From: Streptomyces sp. Mut1
GTDB lineage: Bacteria; Actinomycetota; Actinomycetes; Streptomycetales; Streptomycetaceae
Assembly (NCBI RefSeq): GCF_030719295.1
Contig: NZ_CP120997.1
Location: 5,777,501-5,841,500 of the forward strand
Direction: 5' to 3'
Length of the DNA: 64,000 nt
This document shows positions 45,204 to 54,517 of the stretch, piece after piece. The position numbers were made by a program, and so were the translations under genes. The first letter of the stretch is position 1. Every line of letters starts with the position of its first letter. The notes beneath the pieces were generated by a model. The model searched no databases. It saw only the letters and a program-made list of their open reading frames with translations, and had not been told where the DNA came from.

Positions 45204-46310
45204 ATGCCTAAGCCCGGAGAACTCACTTTCGTCGCGCCCCGCGGAGCCAAGAAGCCGCCGCGGCACCTCGCCGACCTCACGCCCGCCGAGCGCAGGGAAG
45301 CCGTCGCCGCGATCGGCGAGAAGCCGTTCCGCGCCCAGCAGCTCTCGCAGCACTACTTCGCGCGGTACGCGCACGACCCGGCCGAGTGGACCAACATCCC
45401 GGCCGGGTCGCGGGACAAGCTCGCCGAGGCGATGTTCCCCGACCTGATGTCCGTCCTCCGCCACATCAGCTGCGACGACGACACCACCCGCAAGACCCTG
45501 TGGAAGCTGCATGACGGGACGCTGGTCGAGTCCGTCCTGATGCGCTACCCGGAGCGGGTGACGATGTGCATCTCCTCACAGGCCGGCTGCGGGATGAACT
45601 GCCCCTTCTGCGCCACCGGGCAGGCCGGTCTCGACCGCAACCTGTCCACCGCCGAGATCGTCCACCAGATCGTGGACGGGATGCGGGCGCTGCGCGACGG
45701 CGAGGTCCCCGGCGGCCCCGCCCGGCTCTCCAACATCGTGTTCATGGGCATGGGTGAGCCGCTGGCCAACTACAACCGCGTGGTCGGCGCGATCCGCCGG
45801 CTGACCGACCCCGAGCCCGACGGCCTCGGCCTCTCGCAGCGCGGGATCACCGTCTCCACCGTCGGCCTGGTGCCCGCGATGCTGCGGTTCGCCGACGAGG
45901 GCTTCAAATGCCGCCTCGCGGTCTCGCTGCACGCCCCCGACGACGAGCTGCGCGACACCCTCGTACCGGTGAACACGCGGTGGAAGGTGCGCGAGGTGCT
46001 GGACGCGGCGTGGGAGTACGCGGAGAAGTCCGGCCGCCGCATCTCCATCGAGTACGCGCTGATCCGCGACATCAACGACCAGGCCTGGCGCGGTGACCGC
46101 CTGGGCCGGCTTCTCAAGGGCAAGCGGGTGCACGTCAACCTCATCCCGCTGAACCCGACCCCCGGCTCGAAGTGGACCGCCTCGCGGCCCGAGGACGAGA
46201 AGGCGTTCGTCGACGCCATCGCCTCCCACGGCGTGCCGGTCACGGTCCGCGACACCCGGGGCCAGGAGATCGACGGGGCCTGCGGACAGCTGGCGGCCTC
46301 CGAGCGCTGA
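45204..46310 (+). CDS. rlmN: Dual-specificity RNA methyltransferase RlmN
   Basis: A radical-SAM enzyme that methylates C2 of A2503 in 23S rRNA and A37 in some tRNAs. The 368 residues contain the cluster motif CGMNCPFC (C-x3-C-x2-C, about 129-136), [12 protein letters not shown] (about 179), [17 protein letters not shown], and the end [15 protein letters not shown] with the cysteine that receives the methyl group. ATG at 45204 follows GGAGG. Confidence 0.96.
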   Translation: MPKPGELTFVAPRGAKKPPRHLADLTPAERREAVAAIGEKPFRAQQLSQHYFARYAHDPAEWTNIPAGSRDKLAEAMFPDLMSVLRHISCDDDTTRKTLWKLHDGTLVESVLMRYPERVTMCISSQAGCGMNCPFCATGQAGLDRNLSTAEIVHQIVDGMRALRDGEVPGGPARLSNIVFMGMGEPLANYNRVVGAIRRLTDPEPDGLGLSQRGITVSTVGLVPAMLRFADEGFKCRLAVSLHAPDDELRDTLVPVNTRWKVREVLDAAWEYAEKSGRRISIEYALIRDINDQAWRGDRLGRLLKGKRVHVNLIPLNPTPGSKWTASRPEDEKAFVDAIASHGVPVTVRDTRGQEIDGACGQLAASER

Positions 46311-46390
46311 GGCCGGGAGGGCGGGGCCATGGGCCCCGTCCGCGGCCGAAACGGGCCGTGTAGCCTGGGGCCGAAATCAACTGCATATTC

Positions 46391-46490
46391 CGACAGGGGA
46401 GCGCCACAGCGCTGAGAGTGCGGCACCAAGGACAGGTTGGCCGCAGACCCTCTGAACCTCGCCCGGGTCATTCCGGGTAGGAAGTTCGGA
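46391..46490 (+). promoter_or_regulatory. TPP riboswitch (THI element)
   Basis: The conserved blocks are in order: AGGGGAGC near 46395, GCTGAGAG near 46411, the pyrimidine-sensor region GCAGACCCTCTGAACCT (46443-46459), and CCGGGTCATTCCGGGTAGGAAG (positions 46463-46483 hold its key bases). It lies about 95 bases before thiB, so thiamine pyrophosphate should switch the importer off. A TAGCCT box at 46361 is the best -10 candidate. Confidence 0.93.
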
Positions 46491-46583
46491 CCATACTCAA
46501 GCTGTTGCGCCCTGCCCGCTTCCGGTTGCGGCCGGTGCGGGCGGGGCCGCGTCTCTTCCTGGTCACTCCAGGAGGAATCACAC

Positions 46584-47687
46584 ATGAGCACCACCCAGAA
46601 GGCCGCCGTGGCGGCCGTCGCCGCCGCGCTCGGCATCACCGCGCTGGCCGGCTGCGGCAGTTCCGACGACCCGGCCCCGGGCGCCGAGGGCACCAAGGGC
46701 GCCGGTTCCAAGACCGTCACGCTCGTCAGCCACGACTCCTTCAACGCCTCCAAGGACGTGCTGAAGGAGTTCACCCGCGAGACCGGCTACACCGTCAAGG
46801 TGCTGAAGAGCGGCGACGCGGGCGCCGCTCTCAACCAGGAGATCCTCACCAAGGGCTCCCCGCGCGGCGACGTGTTCTTCGGCGTCGACAACACCCTGCT
46901 CTCCCGCGCCCTCGACAACGGCCTGTTCACGCCGTACGAGGCCAAGGGGCTCGACCGGATCCCGGCCGACGTCCAGCTGGACGCGGACAAGCACCGGGTC
47001 ACCCCGGTCGACACCGGCGACATCTGCGTCAACTACGACAAGAAGTACTTCGCCGACAAGAAGCTCGCGCCGCCGAAGACCTTCGCCGACCTGGCGAAGC
47101 CCGCGTACAAGAACCTGCTCGTCACCGAGAACGCCGCGACCTCATCACCCGGCCTCGGCTTCCTCCTCGGCACCGTCGCCACGTACGGCGAGGACGGCTA
47201 CCAGGACTACTGGAAGAAGCTGAAGGACAACGGCGTGAAGGTCGTCGACGGCTGGGAGCAGGCGTACAACGAGGAGTTCTCCGGCTCCGCGGGCGGCAAG
47301 AAGGCCAAGGCGGACCGGCCGCTCGTCGTCAGCTACGCCTCCAGCCCGCCCGTCGAGGTGCTGTACGCCGACCCGCAGCCCAAGACCGCGCCGACCGGCG
47401 TCGCCACCGGGACGTGCTTCCGCCAGATCGAGTTCGCCGGACTCCTGGACGGGGCGAAGAACGAGGCCGGCGGCAGGGCCCTGCTCGACTTCCTGATCGG
47501 GAAGAAGTTCCAGGAGGACATGCCCCTCACCATGTTCGTCAGCCCGGTCGCCCAGGACGCGAAGGTGCCGGAACTCTTCACGAAGTTCGGTGCCACCGCG
47601 GACAAGCCGGCGACCGTCGCCCCGGACGCCATCGCCAAGAACCGTGAGCAGTGGGTCCAGTCATGGTCCTCGCTCGTAGTGAAGTAG
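46584..47687 (+). CDS. thiB: Thiamine ABC transporter, substrate-binding lipoprotein
   Basis: A 367-residue extracytoplasmic binding protein. A lipoprotein signal (lipobox LAGC, Cys about 23) is followed by a two-lobed solute-binding sequence of the ThiB type: TVTLVSHDSFNASKDVLKEF, RGDVFFGVDNTLLSRAL, GDICVNYDKKYF, and VVSYASSPPVEVLYA. It captures thiamine or its phosphates outside the membrane for ThiPQ. ATG at 46584 follows AGGAGGAATCACAC. The riboswitch is directly upstream, and the gene overlaps thiP by 25 bases. Confidence 0.93.
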   Translation: MSTTQKAAVAAVAAALGITALAGCGSSDDPAPGAEGTKGAGSKTVTLVSHDSFNASKDVLKEFTRETGYTVKVLKSGDAGAALNQEILTKGSPRGDVFFGVDNTLLSRALDNGLFTPYEAKGLDRIPADVQLDADKHRVTPVDTGDICVNYDKKYFADKKLAPPKTFADLAKPAYKNLLVTENAATSSPGLGFLLGTVATYGEDGYQDYWKKLKDNGVKVVDGWEQAYNEEFSGSAGGKKAKADRPLVVSYASSPPVEVLYADPQPKTAPTGVATGTCFRQIEFAGLLDGAKNEAGGRALLDFLIGKKFQEDMPLTMFVSPVAQDAKVPELFTKFGATADKPATVAPDAIAKNREQWVQSWSSLVVK

Positions 47688-49378
47688 CGAAGGACCCCGT
47701 ACGCGGACCGGGCGCGCGCGGGAAGTCCGCACGCGCCCGGTCCCGGCGCGGGAACGCGGTCCGGCTCGGTCTCATGGCCGTGCCGGTCGCCTTCTTCGCC
47801 GTGTTCTTCGCCTATCCCGTCGCGGCGATCGTCGGCCGGGGGCTCAAGGTGGACGGCGTCTGGCAGTTCGGCGGGTTCGGCGAGGTGCTGGCCCGGCCGG
47901 AGATCCGGGACGTCCTGTGGTTCACCCTGTGGCAGGCGCTCGCCTCGACCGCGCTGACCCTGCTGATCGCGCTGCCCGGCGCCTATGTGTTCGCCCGGTT
48001 CGACTTCCCCGGCAAGCAGGTGCTGCGCGCCGTCGTCACGGTGCCCTTCGTGCTGCCGACCGTCGTCGTGGGCACCGCCTTTCTCGCGCTGCTCGGCCGC
48101 GGCGGTCTGCTGGACGAGCTGTGGGGCGTACGGCTCGACACCACCGTGTGGGCGATCCTGCTGGCGCACGTCTTCTTCAACTACGCGGTCGTCGTCCGCA
48201 CGGTCGGCGGCCTCTGGGCGCAGCTCGACCCGCGCCAGGAGGAGGCCGCCCGGGTCCTGGGAGCCGGCCGGTTCACCGCCTGGCGGCGCGTCACCCTGCC
48301 GGCGCTCGCCCCGGCCGTGGCCGCCGCCGCTCTGATGGTCTTCCTCTTCACCTTCACCTCCTTCGGGGTCGTACAGATCCTCGGCGGGCCCGGCTTCTCC
48401 ACGCTGGAGGTGGAGATCTACCGGCAGACCGCGCAGCTGCTCGCCCTGCCCACGGCTGCCGTGCTGACGCTCGTACAGTTCGTCGCCGTCGGCGCGATCC
48501 TCGCCGTGCACGCCTGGACCGTACGGCGCAGGGAGCGGGCGCTGAAGCTGGTCGACCCGGCGCAGACCGCCCGCCGGCCGAGCGGCGCCGGGCAGTGGAC
48601 GCTGCTCGCCGGGGTGCTGCTGAGCGTGCTGGTGCTGATCCTGCTGCCGCTCGCGGTGCTGGTGGAGCGTTCGCTCGGCGGATCCGGCCTCGCCTACTAC
48701 CGCGCGCTCACCTCGGCGGACGCCAACAGCGGTACGTTCCTGGTCGCGCCCATCGAGGCGATCGGCAACTCGCTGCGCTACGCCGTGGTCGCCACCCTCA
48801 TCGCCCTGGTCGTCGGCGGGCTGGCCGCGGCCGCGCTCACCCGCCGGGCTGGCCGGCTCGTACGGGGCTTCGACGCGCTGCTGATGCTGCCGCTCGGGGT
48901 CTCCGCGGTCACCGTCGGCTTCGGCTTCCTGATCACCCTGGACAAGCCGCCGCTGGACCTGCGGACCTCCTGGATCCTGGTGCCCCTCGCCCAGGCACTG
49001 GTCGGGGTGCCGTTCGTCGTACGGACCATGCTGCCGGTCCTGAGAGCGGTGGACGCACGGCTGCGCGAGGCCGCCGGGGTGCTCGGCGCCTCCCCGCTGC
49101 GCGCCTGGCGGGAGGTGGACCTTCCGCTGGTGCGGCGGGCGCTGCTGGTCGCCGCCGGCTTCGCCTTCGCCGTGTCGCTGGGGGAGTTCGGCGCCACCGT
49201 GTTCATCGCGCGGCCCGACAACCCGACACTGCCGGTGGCCGTGGCCCGGCTGCTCGGGCGGTCCGGGGAGCTCAACTACGGCCAGGCGATGGCCCTCAGC
49301 ACCATCCTGATGCTGGTGTGCGCCGTGTCGCTGCTGCTCCTCGAACGCATCCGCACCGACCGGTCGGGAGAGTTCTAG
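47663..49378 (+). CDS. thiP: Thiamine ABC transporter, permease
   Basis: A 571-residue membrane protein made of two fused permease halves, each with about six helices and an EAA-type loop (DPRQEEAARVLGAGRFTAWRRVTLP in the first half, REAAGVLGASPLRAWREVDLP in the second). This duplicated layout is that of ThiP and the iron-type permeases; the riboswitch and the ThiB partner fix it as thiamine. ATG at 47663 lies inside the thiB end, so the genes are coupled. The next gene starts 20 bases downstream. Confidence 0.93.
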   Translation: MVLARSEVAKDPVRGPGARGKSARARSRRGNAVRLGLMAVPVAFFAVFFAYPVAAIVGRGLKVDGVWQFGGFGEVLARPEIRDVLWFTLWQALASTALTLLIALPGAYVFARFDFPGKQVLRAVVTVPFVLPTVVVGTAFLALLGRGGLLDELWGVRLDTTVWAILLAHVFFNYAVVVRTVGGLWAQLDPRQEEAARVLGAGRFTAWRRVTLPALAPAVAAAALMVFLFTFTSFGVVQILGGPGFSTLEVEIYRQTAQLLALPTAAVLTLVQFVAVGAILAVHAWTVRRRERALKLVDPAQTARRPSGAGQWTLLAGVLLSVLVLILLPLAVLVERSLGGSGLAYYRALTSADANSGTFLVAPIEAIGNSLRYAVVATLIALVVGGLAAAALTRRAGRLVRGFDALLMLPLGVSAVTVGFGFLITLDKPPLDLRTSWILVPLAQALVGVPFVVRTMLPVLRAVDARLREAAGVLGASPLRAWREVDLPLVRRALLVAAGFAFAVSLGEFGATVFIARPDNPTLPVAVARLLGRSGELNYGQAMALSTILMLVCAVSLLLLERIRTDRSGEF

Positions 49379-49398
49379 GAGATGGGGAGTTCCGGAAA

Positions 49399-50424
49399 AT
49401 GCTGACACTCGAATCGGCCACGGTCCGCTTCGGCGAGCGGGTCGCGGTCGACGGGGTCGACCTGGAGGTCGCCGATCACGAGATCGTCTGCGTGCTCGGG
49501 CCGAGCGGCAGCGGCAAGTCCTCGCTGCTGAGGCTGGTCGCCGGGCTCCAGGAGCCGGACGGCGGGCGGGTCCTGCTCGACGGCGCCGACCAGGACGGTG
49601 TCCCGGTGCACCGGCGCGGGCTCGGCCTGATGTTCCAGGACCACCAGCTCTTCCCGCACCGGGATGTCGGCGCCAACGTCGCGTTCGGCCTGCGGATGCA
49701 CGGCGTGGGCCGGGACGAGCAGGACCGCAGGGTCGCCGAACTCCTCGACCTCGTCGGCCTCCCCGGCGCCGAACGGCGTGCCGTCGCCGCGCTCTCCGGC
49801 GGTGAGCAGCAGCGCGTCGCCCTCGCCCGCGCCCTCGCCCCCCGGCCCAGGCTCCTGATGCTGGACGAACCCCTCGGCCAGCTGGACCGCAGCCTGCGCG
49901 AACGCCTCGTCGTCGAACTGCGCGCCCTCTTCGGCCGGCTCGGCACGACCGTGCTCGCCGTCACCCACGACCAGGGCGAGGCGTTCGCCCTGGCCGACCG
50001 GGTCGTCGTGATGCGCGAGGGACGCGTCGCCCAGGTGGGGACCCCGCTGGAGGTGTGGCAGCGCCCCGCCTCCGCGTTCGTGGCGCGTTTCCTGGGCTTC
50101 GACAACGTGGTGGAGGCGACCGTCGACGGGGAGAGGGCGCTCACGGACTGGGGCGAGGTGCCGGTGCCCGCCGGGTCGAGGCAGGGGGCGTGCGATCTGC
50201 TGGTGCGTCCGGCCGGGGTGCGGATCGGCGGGCCGGGGAAGGGGCTGGGCTGCGTCGTCGGCGCGCGCACCTTCCGCGGCAGCCATGTCGCCGTGACCCT
50301 GCGTCCCGAGCACGGCCCGGTGCTGGAGGCCGAGTGCTCACTGCGCGGGACGCCGGACGAGGGGGAGCGGATCGGGGTCACCTTCGACCCCTCGGAGTGC
50401 GTCGTGCTGCCCGCACTCTTCTGA
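49399..50424 (+). CDS. thiQ: Thiamine ABC transporter, ATP-binding protein
   Basis: The ATPase that powers the importer, 341 residues. Seen are Walker A GPSGSGKSS (about 33-41), the Q-loop in LMFQDHQLFPH, the signature LSGGEQQRVALARAL (about 133), Walker B LLMLDEPLGQLD (about 152) and the H-loop VTHDQGEA. An extra domain of about 110 residues at the C-terminus (from FLGFDNVVEA) resembles the TOBE-type regulatory domain of related importers and is longer than in E. coli ThiQ. Closes the thi operon. Confidence 0.92.
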   Translation: MLTLESATVRFGERVAVDGVDLEVADHEIVCVLGPSGSGKSSLLRLVAGLQEPDGGRVLLDGADQDGVPVHRRGLGLMFQDHQLFPHRDVGANVAFGLRMHGVGRDEQDRRVAELLDLVGLPGAERRAVAALSGGEQQRVALARALAPRPRLLMLDEPLGQLDRSLRERLVVELRALFGRLGTTVLAVTHDQGEAFALADRVVVMREGRVAQVGTPLEVWQRPASAFVARFLGFDNVVEATVDGERALTDWGEVPVPAGSRQGACDLLVRPAGVRIGGPGKGLGCVVGARTFRGSHVAVTLRPEHGPVLEAECSLRGTPDEGERIGVTFDPSECVVLPALF

Positions 50425-50462
50425 CGGAGGGACGGACGGGCCGGGGCCGGGGGTTACGCCGA

Positions 50463-50494
50463 GGACCGGCCGGGCAGTGTGCCCGGGCCGGTCC
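50463..50494. terminator. Bidirectional hairpin after thiQ
   Basis: GGACCGGCCGGGCA (50463-50476) pairs with TGCCCGGGCCGGTCC (50480-50494), with one bulged G, between convergent genes. Confidence 0.65.
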
Positions 50495-50515
50495 GTCGGG
50501 TCCGTCGGGTTCTGC

Positions 50516-51700
50516 TCAGGGGGTCAGCGGCAGCGCCGCCAGTTCCGCGATGGCCCAGGTGATCGGGGCGAAGACCACCAGCAGCGCGGCGGCACGCAGG
50601 GCCGTCGCCGCACGCAGCGCCGAGGCCGGGGCGCCGAGCCGCAGCAGCGCCCGTGCCGTCTCCGCACGGGCCTGCTTCGCCTCCAGGGCGGAGGTCAGCA
50701 GCGTCGCCGTGGTGCAGCCGATGACGAGCACCGCCCCGAGCGCGGTGAGCGGGCCGAACGGGCGGGGCCCCGTCCCGTACAGCGCGAAGGCGGCGATGAT
50801 CCCCGAGAGGACCGCGCAGACCACCCCGAGCGGGCGGCCGATGCGCTGCGCCTCGTCCATCAGGACCCGGCCCGCCAGCAGGCGTACGGCTCCGGGGCGC
50901 ACCGTCTGGAGCAGCCGCCCGCACAGATGGGTCAGACCGGGGCCCGCCATGGCCAGGCCGATCGCCGTCAGCGTCCAGCCCACGAGCACCCAGGCCGGTG
51001 TGGCGTCGAGCTTGCCGGGAAGCGGGAAGGGGCTGCCGGCCGAGCCCCGGCTCGCGTAGGCCTCGACGGCGAGACCGGCCGCCGTCAGGGCCACGCCCCA
51101 GGGCAGCCCGGTGGGCGGGGCCGCGGGGGCGGGAAGCTCCTCGGCGGGCGCCGGGTCGGCGGTGTCCTCGGCGGGGCTCGCCGTCCGTACCGGACGGGTG
51201 CGCAGCGCCAGCGCGCTGGCCGTCGCGGCGGCGGCCGGCACCAGGGTCAGCAGGACGAGGACGGCGGCGACCGGAAGCGGAGCGTCCGCGCCGAGCAGCC
51301 CGGCGGCTGCGCCGTCGAACGGCAGCCCGGACAGGTCGCCGCGCAGATGGAGGAAGAACAGCAGCGCCACCGCGGAGCCGAGGGTGCACGAGACGGCGGT
51401 GGAGACCGCGGCGAGGACGCTGAGCCGCACCGGGCCGAGGCCGACGGCGGACAGCCCGGAGCGCGGCCGGGTGCTCGGGTCCGTACGGGCCACCGCGATG
51501 GCGAACTGCACCGTGGTGACGAGCGGCACGAGGCACCACAGCAGCCGCAGCACCGAACCGGCCGAGTGGGCGGGATGCCCGGCGGCGTAGCCGAGGGTGC
51601 ACAGGAGGAGGAAGCCGACCCCGGCGGAGGCAGCCGCGACGAGCAGCCTCCGCATCAGGACCAGGGGATGGGAACCGCGGGCTAGACGGAGAGCGAGCAC
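50516..51700 (-). CDS. ABC transporter permease-like membrane protein
   Basis: A 394-residue protein with about ten hydrophobic segments in two groups, a layout like the FtsX/MacB-type or duplicated permeases that export or extract substrates. It shows no signature that names a substrate. GTG at 51700 was chosen because it overlaps the end of the ATPase gene by 19 bases; an in-frame ATG at 51655 is the alternative start. It certainly forms a pair with the ATPase encoded upstream on the same strand. Confidence 0.7.
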   Translation of the reverse strand: MLALRLARGSHPLVLMRRLLVAAASAGVGFLLLCTLGYAAGHPAHSAGSVLRLLWCLVPLVTTVQFAIAVARTDPSTRPRSGLSAVGLGPVRLSVLAAVSTAVSCTLGSAVALLFFLHLRGDLSGLPFDGAAAGLLGADAPLPVAAVLVLLTLVPAAAATASALALRTRPVRTASPAEDTADPAPAEELPAPAAPPTGLPWGVALTAAGLAVEAYASRGSAGSPFPLPGKLDATPAWVLVGWTLTAIGLAMAGPGLTHLCGRLLQTVRPGAVRLLAGRVLMDEAQRIGRPLGVVCAVLSGIIAAFALYGTGPRPFGPLTALGAVLVIGCTTATLLTSALEAKQARAETARALLRLGAPASALRAATALRAAALLVVFAPITWAIAELAALPLTP

Positions 51701-52419
51701 GCCGCGCGGCCCTCCGGATCGGTTTCGGCGGGCAGGGTGACCGTGGAGACGCGGCGCCCGTCCAGCAGGGGCACCACACGGTCGGCGAGGGCGGCGATCT
51801 CCGCGTCGTGGGTGGCGAGCACCACGGTGATGCCGTGCGAGCGGGCGGCGCTGGTCAGGGTCCGCAGCACATGGGTGCGGTCGGTGCGGTGCAGACTCGC
51901 GGTCGGCTCGTCGGCGAAGATCACGGAGGGCCCCGCGGCCAGGGCACGGGCCACGGAGATCCGCTGCCGCTGGCTCTGCTGGAGGGTGTGCGGGCGCTGC
52001 TTGGCGCACATGCCGATGTCGAGGCGCTCCAGCCACTCCATGGCGGCCTTCTTCGCCTCCCGGTGCGAGGCGCCGCGCAGCAGGAGCGGGAGTGCGGTGT
52101 TCTCCCAGGTGTTCAGCTCCGGGACGAGCTGCGGCTCGGGGGCGATCCAGCCGAACTTGTCGCGGCGCAGCCGCTCCCGCAGCCTCGGCCCCATGGTGTG
52201 CACGGGCACGCTGTTGAACCAGACCTCGCCCTCCTGGGGGACGAGCTGGCCGGAGAGGCAGTGCAGCAGGGTCGTCTTGCCGCTGCCGCGCGGGCCGGTC
52301 ACGGCGAGGATCTCGCCGTCGCGGATGCCCAGGGATACCCCGCCGAGCGCGGGCGAGCCGTTGTGGGAGTGCTGCAGGGAACGCGCCCAGATCACATCGT
52401 TGTCCGGCGGGGCCACCAT
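51682..52419 (-). CDS. ABC transporter ATP-binding protein with a divergent signature motif
   Basis: A 245-residue ATPase. Seen are Walker A GPRGSGKTT (about 40), Walker B VIFADEPTASL (about 163) and H-loop LATHDAE. The signature position reads LQQSQRQRISVARALA instead of LSGGQ, so the usual Ser-Gly-Gly is replaced. This group with the MacB/LolD-like layout usually acts in export or stress response. ATG at 52419 follows GAGG; GTG at 52428 is an alternative. A perfect 20-bp palindrome lies 32 bases upstream and may be its operator. Confidence 0.78.
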   Translation of the reverse strand: MVAPPDNDVIWARSLQHSHNGSPALGGVSLGIRDGEILAVTGPRGSGKTTLLHCLSGQLVPQEGEVWFNSVPVHTMGPRLRERLRRDKFGWIAPEPQLVPELNTWENTALPLLLRGASHREAKKAAMEWLERLDIGMCAKQRPHTLQQSQRQRISVARALAAGPSVIFADEPTASLHRTDRTHVLRTLTSAARSHGITVVLATHDAEIAALADRVVPLLDGRRVSTVTLPAETDPEGRAACSLSV

Positions 52420-52450
52420 GGCGTACACCTCGGTTCAGATCAGATATCCC

Positions 52451-52470
52451 GTTCCCCCGTACGGGGGAAC
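52451..52470. promoter_or_regulatory. Perfect 20-bp palindrome upstream of the ABC transporter
   Basis: GTTCCCCCGT is directly followed by its reverse complement ACGGGGGAAC. It sits in the 350-base divergent region between the ABC pair and the aldehyde dehydrogenase. The regulator is unknown. The rest of the region holds only the ribosome site of the dehydrogenase. Confidence 0.6.
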
Positions 52471-52770
52471 GAAGAGGGGGCCGATCGGTCACTCGGCACG
52501 GTAGGGATTCGGATCGCGGTGTGCGTACGGCACGCGGCCCGGGTACGCCTCTTCCCACTCGATCGGGCGCATCCGGGCTGCGCCGGGCGTATGAGATGAC
52601 CGCCCGCCGACGGGCGTGGGACGGTCAAGGGGAGGTCAAGAGGGGAACAGTCGATCAGCCGGTCGAATGTTCGCTCAGAACTTCGTCCGCGGCCTTGCCG
52701 ATCGCCGGGCAGGGACCCCCGACTACGCTGGGCGTCTCACCCATTGGACTCAACATCAGGAGGGGTGGCC

Positions 52771-54210
52771 GTGACCGCTGAGGTACGCCGTCTGCGCAAC
52801 TACATCAACGGGGAGTTCCGGGACGCCGCCGACGGGCGGACGATCGACGTGGTCAACCCGGTGACCGAGGAGGTCTACGCGACCTCGCCGCTCTCCGGCC
52901 CCGCCGACGTCGACGCCGCGATGGACGCCGCCGCGGCCGCGTTCCCCGCCTGGCGCGACGCCACACCGGCCGAGCGCCAGCGCGCCCTGCTCAAGGTCGC
53001 GGACGCCTTCGAGGAGCGCGCCGAGGATCTGATCGCCGCCGAGTCCGAGAACACCGGCAAGCCGATCGGGCTCACCCGCACCGAGGAGATCCCGCCGGTG
53101 GTGGACCAGATCCGCTTCTTCGCGGGTGCCGCCCGGCTGCTCGAAGGGCGCTCGGCCGGCGAGTACATGGAGGGGCTGACCTCCATCGTGCGCCGCGAGC
53201 CGGTCGGCGTCTGCGCGCAGGTGGCGCCGTGGAACTACCCGATGATGATGGCCGTCTGGAAGTTCGCCCCGGCGCTCGCGGCGGGCAACACCGTCGTCAT
53301 CAAGCCGTCCGACACCACGCCGGCGTCCACCGTGCTGATCGCCGAGATCATCGGGCAGATCCTGCCCAAGGGCGTCTTCAACGTCATCTGCGGCGACCGG
53401 GACACCGGCCGCGCGATGGTCGAGCACCGGATTCCGGCGATGGCCTCCATCACCGGTTCGGTCCGGGCCGGCATGCAGGTCGCCGAGTCGGCGGCCAAGG
53501 ACGTCAAGCGGGTCCACCTGGAGCTCGGCGGCAAGGCGCCCGTCGTCGTCTTCGAGGACACCGACATCGCCAAGGCCGTCGAGGACATCTCGGTCGCGGG
53601 TTACTTCAACGCCGGGCAGGACTGTACGGCGGCGACGCGCGTCCTGGTCCACGAGTCCATCCACGACGAGTTCGTCACCGCGCTCGCCAAGGCCGCCGCC
53701 GACACGAAGACGGGCCTGCCGGACGACGAGGACGTGCTCTACGGCCCCCTCAACAACGCCAACCAGCTGGCCCAGGTCAGCGGCTTCATCGAGCGCCTCC
53801 CGGCCCACGCCAGGGTCGAGGCGGGCGGCCACCGGGTCGGTGACAAGGGCTACTTCTACGCCCCGACCGTCGTCTCCGGGCTCAAGCAGGACGACGAGAT
53901 CATCCAGAACGAGGTCTTCGGCCCGGTCATCACCGTCCAGTCCTTCACGGACGAGGCCCAGGCGCTGGAGTGGGCCAACGGCGTCGAGTACGCGCTGGCC
54001 TCCTCGGTGTGGACCAAGGACCACGCGCGAGCCATGCGGATGTCGAAGAACCTCGACTTCGGATGCGTCTGGATCAACACCCACATCCCGCTCGTCGCGG
54101 AGATGCCGCACGGTGGTTTCAAGAAGTCCGGTTACGGCAAGGACCTCTCGGCCTACGGCTTCGAGGACTACACGCGCATCAAGCACGTCATGACGTCCAT
54201 CGAGGGCTGA
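52771..54210 (+). CDS. NAD-dependent aldehyde dehydrogenase, gamma-aminobutyraldehyde dehydrogenase-like
   Basis: A 479-residue ALDH-superfamily enzyme. Seen are the cofactor region VAPWNYPMMMAVWKFAPALAAGNTVVIKPSD, ITGSVRAG (Rossmann loop), the catalytic Glu in LELGGKAP (about 250) and the catalytic Cys in FNAGQDCTAATR (about 284). By overall sequence it matches the aminobutyraldehyde/betaine aldehyde group, which in Streptomyces serves polyamine breakdown to GABA; the exact aldehyde is an inference. GTG at 52771 follows AGGAGGGG. A 20-bp terminator closes it. Confidence 0.85.
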   Translation: MTAEVRRLRNYINGEFRDAADGRTIDVVNPVTEEVYATSPLSGPADVDAAMDAAAAAFPAWRDATPAERQRALLKVADAFEERAEDLIAAESENTGKPIGLTRTEEIPPVVDQIRFFAGAARLLEGRSAGEYMEGLTSIVRREPVGVCAQVAPWNYPMMMAVWKFAPALAAGNTVVIKPSDTTPASTVLIAEIIGQILPKGVFNVICGDRDTGRAMVEHRIPAMASITGSVRAGMQVAESAAKDVKRVHLELGGKAPVVVFEDTDIAKAVEDISVAGYFNAGQDCTAATRVLVHESIHDEFVTALAKAAADTKTGLPDDEDVLYGPLNNANQLAQVSGFIERLPAHARVEAGGHRVGDKGYFYAPTVVSGLKQDDEIIQNEVFGPVITVQSFTDEAQALEWANGVEYALASSVWTKDHARAMRMSKNLDFGCVWINTHIPLVAEMPHGGFKKSGYGKDLSAYGFEDYTRIKHVMTSIEG

Positions 54211-54220
54211 CCGTACCCAA

Positions 54221-54268
54221 CCCGCGGCCCCGCGCGAACCTGCTGGTTCGCGCGGGGCCGCGGGCGTT
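54221..54268 (+). terminator. Strong terminator after the aldehyde dehydrogenase
   Basis: A perfect 20-bp stem (54221-54240 with 54245-54264) with loop TGCT is followed by CGTTTT. Confidence 0.88.
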
Positions 54269-54380
54269 TTCGGATGATCCCGCGTCCGGCCGTGAGCCGT
54301 CGGACCAAGCGGCCGGAGGCCCTGGAGCGGGTGGCGGAGCCGGAGCCGCCAGCCGCCCGCGCCCCGGAACCAGTTGATTG

Positions 54381-54412
54381 TTTCACCTCGCTGTCAAAAA
54401 TTTTCGAAATCT
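54381..54412. promoter_or_regulatory. AT-rich element upstream of the first beta-helix gene
   Basis: In the 307-base gap the segment around CAAAAATTTTCGAAATC (54395-54411) is far poorer in GC than its surroundings and contains the palindrome TTTCGAAA. It lies about 110 bases before the gene and is a candidate operator or promoter. The rest of the gap holds the terminator and a C-rich leader. Confidence 0.35.
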
Positions 54413-54517
54413 GAGCGACATCTTGTGTTCGCGTGTTCGTGATGCTTGAGTGTGAGGCGCTTCCCCTCCCCCCACCTCCCCCACCGGGAAGCGCGGTCGC
54501 AGAGGATTTGGAGTGTC

